Part shown: piece after piece, positions 60,533-64,000 of the stretch
How the letters are laid out: the number at the start of each line of letters is the position of its first letter
Position numbering within the stretch: the stretch's first letter is position 1
Assembly: GCF_036345255.1 (NCBI RefSeq)
Contig: NZ_CP107783.1
Coordinates: 5,009,501 to 5,073,500, forward strand
Direction of reading: 5' to 3'
DNA from: Streptomyces sp. NBC_00569
Lineage (GTDB): Bacteria; Actinomycetota; Actinomycetes; Streptomycetales; Streptomycetaceae
DNA length: 64,000 bases
Position numbers and translations under genes: made by a program
Notes under the pieces: model-generated
Seen by the model: only the letters and a program-made list of their open reading frames with translations
The model's database searches: none
What the model was told of the DNA's origin: nothing

Positions 60533-61198
60533 ATGGCAGCACCGAAGCAGGAACGCGCAGTTCAGACCCGGGAGCAGCTCCTGAGGGCCGCGGCCGAGGT
60601 CTTCGACGAGTACGGCTACGCCGGCGCGGGGATCAACAAGATTCTCCAGCGCGCGGGCGTGACGGCGGGGGCTCTTTACTTCCACTTCAAGAACAAGCAG
60701 GACCTCGCGCTGGAAGTCATGCACGCCCAGCGCACCACCATCGAGCCGCATGTGCCGTCCACCGGGCTCCAGCGCCTGGTGGACATCACCCTCATCTGGT
60801 CGCACTCGCTCCAGGCCGACCCGCTGCTGCGGGCGGGCGTGCGCCTCACGGGCGAACAGGCCAGCTTCGGCCTCCAGGACGCGTCCCCGTACGCGGTCTG
60901 GGCGCGCAGCTTCGAGGAGTGCCTCGAAGTGGCCCGCGAGAGCGGCGAGTTGCGCGACCACGTGGAACTCGGCGAGCTCGCCGAGTTCGTCGTCGGCGCG
61001 TGCACCGGCATGCAGGAGTACGCGCAGGTCGTCTCCAAGCGGGCCGACCTGCCGCGGCGCACGGTGAACATGTGGAAGCTGCTGCTGCCCGGCATCGCCA
61101 CCGACCGGACCCTCGGCACGATCGAGAACAGCCAGGAGCGCGCGAAGTCCTTGTGGACGACCCTGGGCGCGCACGACAAGGGGAGCGAAGATGACTGA
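60533..61198 (+). CDS. TetR-family γ-butyrolactone receptor-like regulator
   Basis: This 221-aa regulator has a TetR HTH (LLRAAAEVFDEYGYAGAGIN followed by KILQRAGVTAGALYFHFKNK). The ligand domain is of the ArpA/ScbR type, with the recognisable RTTIEPHVPSTGLQRLVDIT, a LTGEQASFGLQDASPYAVWA segment and the family's hydrophobic pocket Trp (ALYFHF...WKLLLPG). It should release its operators when GBL is bound. ATG 60533 is used; a TTG at 60512 is possible. It is divergent from the AfsA gene and overlaps the next HAD gene by 8 nt. Confidence 0.92.
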   Translation: MAAPKQERAVQTREQLLRAAAEVFDEYGYAGAGINKILQRAGVTAGALYFHFKNKQDLALEVMHAQRTTIEPHVPSTGLQRLVDITLIWSHSLQADPLLRAGVRLTGEQASFGLQDASPYAVWARSFEECLEVARESGELRDHVELGELAEFVVGACTGMQEYAQVVSKRADLPRRTVNMWKLLLPGIATDRTLGTIENSQERAKSLWTTLGAHDKGSEDD

Positions 61199-61946
61199 CC
61201 TGCCTCGCCGGCTGCGGCTCGCCGCCGTCAACATCGACGGCGTGCTGCTCAACGACACGTTCAGTCCGCTGATCCACCGGTTCGTCACCGGCCGCGGGGG
61301 TGTCTACTCGGCCGACGTCGAGCGCCGTATCTTCTCCCAGCGCCAGGCCGTCGCGGGGCAGGCCATGGCGGAGTCGGTGCCGCAGGACATGACGGGCCCG
61401 CAGGCTCTGGAGGCGTACTTCGAGGAGCGCGCCGCCTATCTCACCGACCACCCCGTGGAGATCATGGACGGCGCGCTCGGCCTCCTCGACCGGCTGCGCG
61501 CCGCGGGCCTGCCCTTCGTCTGCTACGGCGGGCTCGACAAGGCGCATTTCGACGAGCATCTGGGCGCGTACGCCCACCTGTTCGCCGAGCCGCAGTACCT
61601 CTGCACGAACGAGGTGCGGCCCGGGCTCGAGGAGATCACCGCGCACTTCGGCCTCGACCACGGCGAGGTGCTGTTCATCGACGACGTGGCGCGGGTCGCC
61701 GAGGCGGCCAGGGCGCTGGACGCGCCGTTCATCGGCCACCCCAGCACCTTCGAGCACAGCCATCAGGCGCAGCTCATGCGGGAGACCGGGGTACGTCACC
61801 TCGTCGGCTCCCTGCACGAGATCGACGACACCCTGCTGCGCACGCTGGACTCGGAGGCGGCGGCCGGCACGGTGTGGCGGGGCGGCGGCGCGGACACGGG
61901 TGACGCGGGTGACGTGTACAGGGGCCTTGCGGGTGCGGGGGTCTGA
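61191..61946 (+). CDS. HAD-superfamily protein lacking the nucleophile Asp
   Basis: This 251-aa protein has a HAD layout with a cap helix region (GQAMAESVPQDMTGPQALEA) and a late motif VLFIDDVARVAEAARALDAP. The expected first motif DxDG reads VNIDGVLLND, so the nucleophile Asp is Asn14. A phosphatase mechanism is therefore unlikely unless the Asn is deamidated, and a sensing or binding role should be considered. It is encoded in the same transcript as the TetR gene, with an 8-nt overlap. Confidence 0.82.
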   Translation: MTDLPRRLRLAAVNIDGVLLNDTFSPLIHRFVTGRGGVYSADVERRIFSQRQAVAGQAMAESVPQDMTGPQALEAYFEERAAYLTDHPVEIMDGALGLLDRLRAAGLPFVCYGGLDKAHFDEHLGAYAHLFAEPQYLCTNEVRPGLEEITAHFGLDHGEVLFIDDVARVAEAARALDAPFIGHPSTFEHSHQAQLMRETGVRHLVGSLHEIDDTLLRTLDSEAAAGTVWRGGGADTGDAGDVYRGLAGAGV

Positions 61947-61968
61947 GCGGTCGGTTCGCCTGATGCGC

Positions 61969-62002
61969 GTGCTCCGGCCGGCCCAGGGAGCGGCCGGAGC
62001 AC
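61969..62002. terminator. Bidirectional terminator
   Basis: GTGCTCCGGCCG pairs perfectly with CGGCCGGAGCAC across a 10-nt loop, between the convergent HAD and SDR genes. Confidence 0.88.
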
Positions 62003-62015
62003 GGGCGTTCAGGGA

Positions 62016-62786
62016 TCAGACGGCCAGGACCCCGCCGTCCACGGGCACGGTCGCGCCGGTGACGAAGGACGACGCGTCGCTGCACAGCCACATCGCCGCC
62101 TCGGCGACCTCGGACGGCGCGGCGAAGCGCTGCTGGACGGCCCGCGCGAAGAACGTCTTCTCGATGCCGGGCGCCTGGTCGATGACGGACTCCATCATCT
62201 CGGTCAGCGTGCTGCCCACGGCGAGCGCGTTGACGCGTATGCCGCGCGTGCCGTACTCGGCGGCGGCCGCCTTCGTCAGGCCGATCACCGCGTGCTTGGC
62301 GGCGACATAAGGGGCGCCGACGCCGGTGGCGATGAGGCCCGCCGTGCTCGCCGTGTTCACGATGGAGCCGCCGCCGGTGGGGAGCATGGCGGCGATCTGG
62401 TGGCGCAGGCAGTTCCACACGCCCCGCACGTTGATGTCCATCACGGCGTCGAAGTCGTCGTCCGGCGTCTCGTGCAGGTCCTTGCCGAGCGTCGCGTGAC
62501 CGGCGTTGTTGAAGGCGGCGTCCAGCCTTCCGAAGCGTTCCACCGCGGTGGCGACGGCCCGTTCCACGTCCTCGCCGCGGCGCACGTCACCGACGACGGC
62601 CACCGCCTTTCCCCCGTCCGCCGTTATCTCCCCCACGAGCGCGTCGAGTTGCTGCTGCCTGCGGGCCATGAGCACCACAGGGGCGTTCCTTCCGGCGAAC
62701 AGGCGCGCCGCCGCCGCGCCGATGCCCGACGAAGCCCCCGTGATCATCACTACCCGGCCGTCCATGTCGCGTACGTCCTTGATCAT
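62016..62786 (-). CDS. Short-chain dehydrogenase/reductase
   Basis: This 256-aa classical SDR has TGASSGIGAAAARLF, NNAGHATLG, catalytic Ser in SIVNTASTAG and YVAAKHAVIGLTKAAAAEYG with Tyr/Lys. It ends AAMWLCSDASSFVTGATVPV, typical of FabG-like enzymes. As the only SDR seen in the locus it could supply the ketoreduction of the chain or the GBL-type reduction. It is divergent from the second TetR gene, so it is a likely target of it. ATG 62786 or 62765. Confidence 0.93.
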   Translation of the reverse strand: MIKDVRDMDGRVVMITGASSGIGAAAARLFAGRNAPVVLMARRQQQLDALVGEITADGGKAVAVVGDVRRGEDVERAVATAVERFGRLDAAFNNAGHATLGKDLHETPDDDFDAVMDINVRGVWNCLRHQIAAMLPTGGGSIVNTASTAGLIATGVGAPYVAAKHAVIGLTKAAAAEYGTRGIRVNALAVGSTLTEMMESVIDQAPGIEKTFFARAVQQRFAAPSEVAEAAMWLCSDASSFVTGATVPVDGGVLAV

Positions 62787-62860
62787 GACGGGCAGTCAAG
62801 CAGGTGATCCTGAACGCCGGGAGAGGGCATCTCAGCCATCCGGCGCGGCCGACCTGCCAA

Positions 62861-62868
62861 GAACGTTC
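62861..62868. promoter_or_regulatory. GAACGTTC palindrome in the SDR/TetR divergent region
   Basis: The self-complementary core GAACGTTC, identical to the centre of the palindrome at 63796-63813, lies between the divergent SDR and TetR genes. Short, so only suggestive. Confidence 0.35.
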
Positions 62869-62921
62869 CGGGCTGCCGCCCATGGGGTGTTCTTGGGAAA
62901 GTCTTGACCTACGGTAGATCC

Positions 62922-63521
62922 ATGGCACGCCAGGAGAGAGCAGAACTGACCCGGCGCCGGCTCATCGAGGCCGCTGCCGCCGAGTTCGCCGCGCACGGGT
63001 ACGCCGGCACCTCCCTGCTCGGGATCGTGAAGTCGGCCGGGGTCACCATGGGTGCCCTGACCTTCCACTTCTCGTCGAAGTCCGCCCTGGCGGACGCCGT
63101 CCAGGAAGCCGGGGCCGCCGCCACGCGCGCGGTGCTGCACGACGACGAGGCAGGCCCGGGACCGCGGGGCGCGCTCGTCGACACCTTGGCGCTCGCCGAG
63201 GCCCTGGAGACCACTCCGAGCATCAGGGCCGCCGCGCGCTTCACCCGCGAGGGCCGCGACGCCGAGTCCAACTGGTACGCGGCCTGGGTCCCGCACCTGC
63301 GCGAGAGCCTGGAGCGCGGCTGGCCCGGCGAGCGCCCCGCCTCCGGCCTGACCCCGGTCTCCGCCGCCGCGCTGCTCACGTACGTCATGGCCGGCGTCGA
63401 GGCCACCGCGTCGGCCCGGGGCGCCCTGCGGGACGCGTACGGCGCCGACCCCCAGGACGAGCTGGCGCGGGCGCTCGAGGCGCTGAGCACGCTCGCGTCC
63501 CCGGCAGCCAAGCCCCTCTGA
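62922..63521 (+). CDS. TetR-family regulator (second)
   Basis: This 199-aa regulator has an N-terminal HTH (RLIEAAAAEFAAHGYAGTSL followed by LGIVKSAGVTMGALTFHFSS) like that of GBL-receptor homologues. The shorter C-terminal ligand domain (residues 60-195) lacks some of the receptor features. It could be a pseudo-receptor that responds to the pathway product. ATG 62922 is used, since its upstream extension is not supported by a ribosome site. Divergent from the SDR gene. Confidence 0.9.
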   Translation: MARQERAELTRRRLIEAAAAEFAAHGYAGTSLLGIVKSAGVTMGALTFHFSSKSALADAVQEAGAAATRAVLHDDEAGPGPRGALVDTLALAEALETTPSIRAAARFTREGRDAESNWYAAWVPHLRESLERGWPGERPASGLTPVSAAALLTYVMAGVEATASARGALRDAYGADPQDELARALEALSTLASPAAKPL

Positions 63522-63852
63522 CGGGACCGGCGTTCGCCGGTCCCGCCCTCGACTCACGTACGGAACAAGGCTCCTCGGGCGCTCGCGCATCAACTGAATG
63601 CACCGTTCCGGGCACGGATCGTACGCGTGGCCACACCCGGCGACGGGCCGGACGACCCCCGCACCCAAATATTCAAGTTCCCCTCCACGTACCCCTGAGC
63701 GCGCTCTCTCCCCAGCTCAGAACCCCTGCCGCCGGACCGCGGCGCACGCTCCCGCCGGGCTTTCCCCTGCCCTTCCCGAGAACTGGGCTAGAAAAATAGA
63801 GAACGTTCGCTATATTTCCTGGGCGGCCACGTCGAGGGAGAGGAGCCCACCC
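63522..63852. other. Intergenic region with operator-like palindrome
   Basis: About 330 nt without a gene. It holds the A/T-rich palindrome at 63796-63813 close to the next start, and otherwise no feature I can support. Confidence 0.4.
63796..63813. promoter_or_regulatory. Palindromic operator-like element upstream of the terminal gene
   Basis: ATAGAG-AACGTT-CGCTAT, a near-perfect 18-bp palindrome (one mismatched pair) 40 nt upstream of the terminal gene. It matches the element at 60493-60512 in ATAGAG and CGTTC. It is a candidate TetR operator controlling the gene that follows. Confidence 0.6.
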
Positions 63853-64000
63853 ATGGACCGGACGTTCGACGACAGCGCACCCACCACCGGCGCGGCCCCC
63901 GCGCCGCCCGTGCACCGCCTCTTCGCCCACCTGCCGCGCGCCGACCAGCGCCGGTGGGCCGAGGTCTATGTGAAGGGGCTGCTCGCCACCCCGGGCAAGA
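63853..64000 (+). CDS. IS701-type transposase-like protein, start only
   Basis: The first 49 codons are visible; the rest lies outside the window. VHRLFAHLPRADQRRWAEVY followed by VKGLLATPG resembles the start of IS701-family transposases (RxxQRRWAExYVxGLL). ATG 63853 is preceded by GGAGAGGAG. An operator-like palindrome and no inverted-repeat end upstream suggest a resident, regulated copy rather than a fresh insertion. With only the N-terminus visible this is tentative. Confidence 0.6.
   Translation, partial: MDRTFDDSAPTTGAAPAPPVHRLFAHLPRADQRRWAEVYVKGLLATPGK

Noticed and set aside
46366..64000. Classical aromatic type II PKS
   Set aside because: There is no KS/chain-length-factor pair, and no aromatase or cyclase; the only elongating ketosynthase has its own Cys.

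Overview
The window is a high-GC actinobacterial chromosome segment, almost certainly Streptomyces. It has strong third-position GC, frequent GTG/TTG starts, 4-nt start/stop overlaps, the dnaK-grpE-dnaJ-hspR operon and clpB with HAIR operators, and γ-butyrolactone (GBL) type regulators. The heat-shock block matches the arrangement known around clpB and dnaK in S. coelicolor.

Region by region. 1-2.1 kb: the C-terminal part of an HExxH-motif protein and, overlapping its start, a 99-aa FxsA-like small protein (a possible peptide/modifier pair). 2.5-7.7 kb: a PIG-V-like membrane mannosyltransferase, a YbjN protein, clpB with a HAIR site, and a PPOX/FDOR-fold oxidoreductase. 7.8-10.4 kb: a degenerate Rieske-like protein coupled to a small exported peptide with two DLSWS motifs, divergent from two tandem paralogous LuxR-HTH regulators. 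10.5-16.4 kb: an orphan sugar-binding lipoprotein, then hspR-dnaJ-grpE-dnaK with two HAIR sites. 16.5-20.1 kb: a WecA/MraY-like enzyme with altered motifs and an EtfD-like membrane Fe-S protein. 20.2-30.3 kb: seven tandem secreted or lipid-anchored FG-GAP β-propeller genes, one frameshifted and shortened. 30.4-33.2 kb: a Yip1 protein and a DHA2 drug exporter bracketed by near-identical terminator hairpins.

33.2-39.0 kb has weaker Streptomyces codon bias and looks like a decayed accessory island. It holds small membrane and orphan proteins, an IS5 transposase fragment, an orphan Imm32 immunity protein, a 32-bp perfect direct repeat, a tRNA 3'-end-like fragment with a terminator, and a truncated gene. 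39.0-46.3 kb is more ordinary: phosphoribosyltransferase, dcd, tRNA-Gly(CCC), a secreted β-helix protein enclosed by a second partial tRNA-Gly plus duplicated terminator, small conserved proteins, a Tat-exported propeller-like protein and an SCO2400-family protein.

46.4 kb to the right edge (and beyond) is a biosynthetic locus. FabD, an acyl-CoA carboxylase β subunit and an ε subunit would supply and load malonyl units. A canonical KAS III, an ACP and a canonical KAS II would build an acyl chain. An aldo/keto reductase, a fused double 3-hydroxyacyl-CoA dehydrogenase, a class A flavin monooxygenase and an SDR would tailor it. A second KAS III-like protein has an altered active site. There are two AfsA-type proteins of different size, two HAD proteins, a GBL-receptor-like TetR and a second TetR. 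A shared ATAGAG..CGTTC element lies upstream of the receptor gene and of the transposase-like gene at the right edge. I infer a GBL-regulated, discrete (type II FAS-like) acyl assembly line. No chain-length factor is present, so it is not a classical aromatic type II PKS. The product cannot be named from this window.
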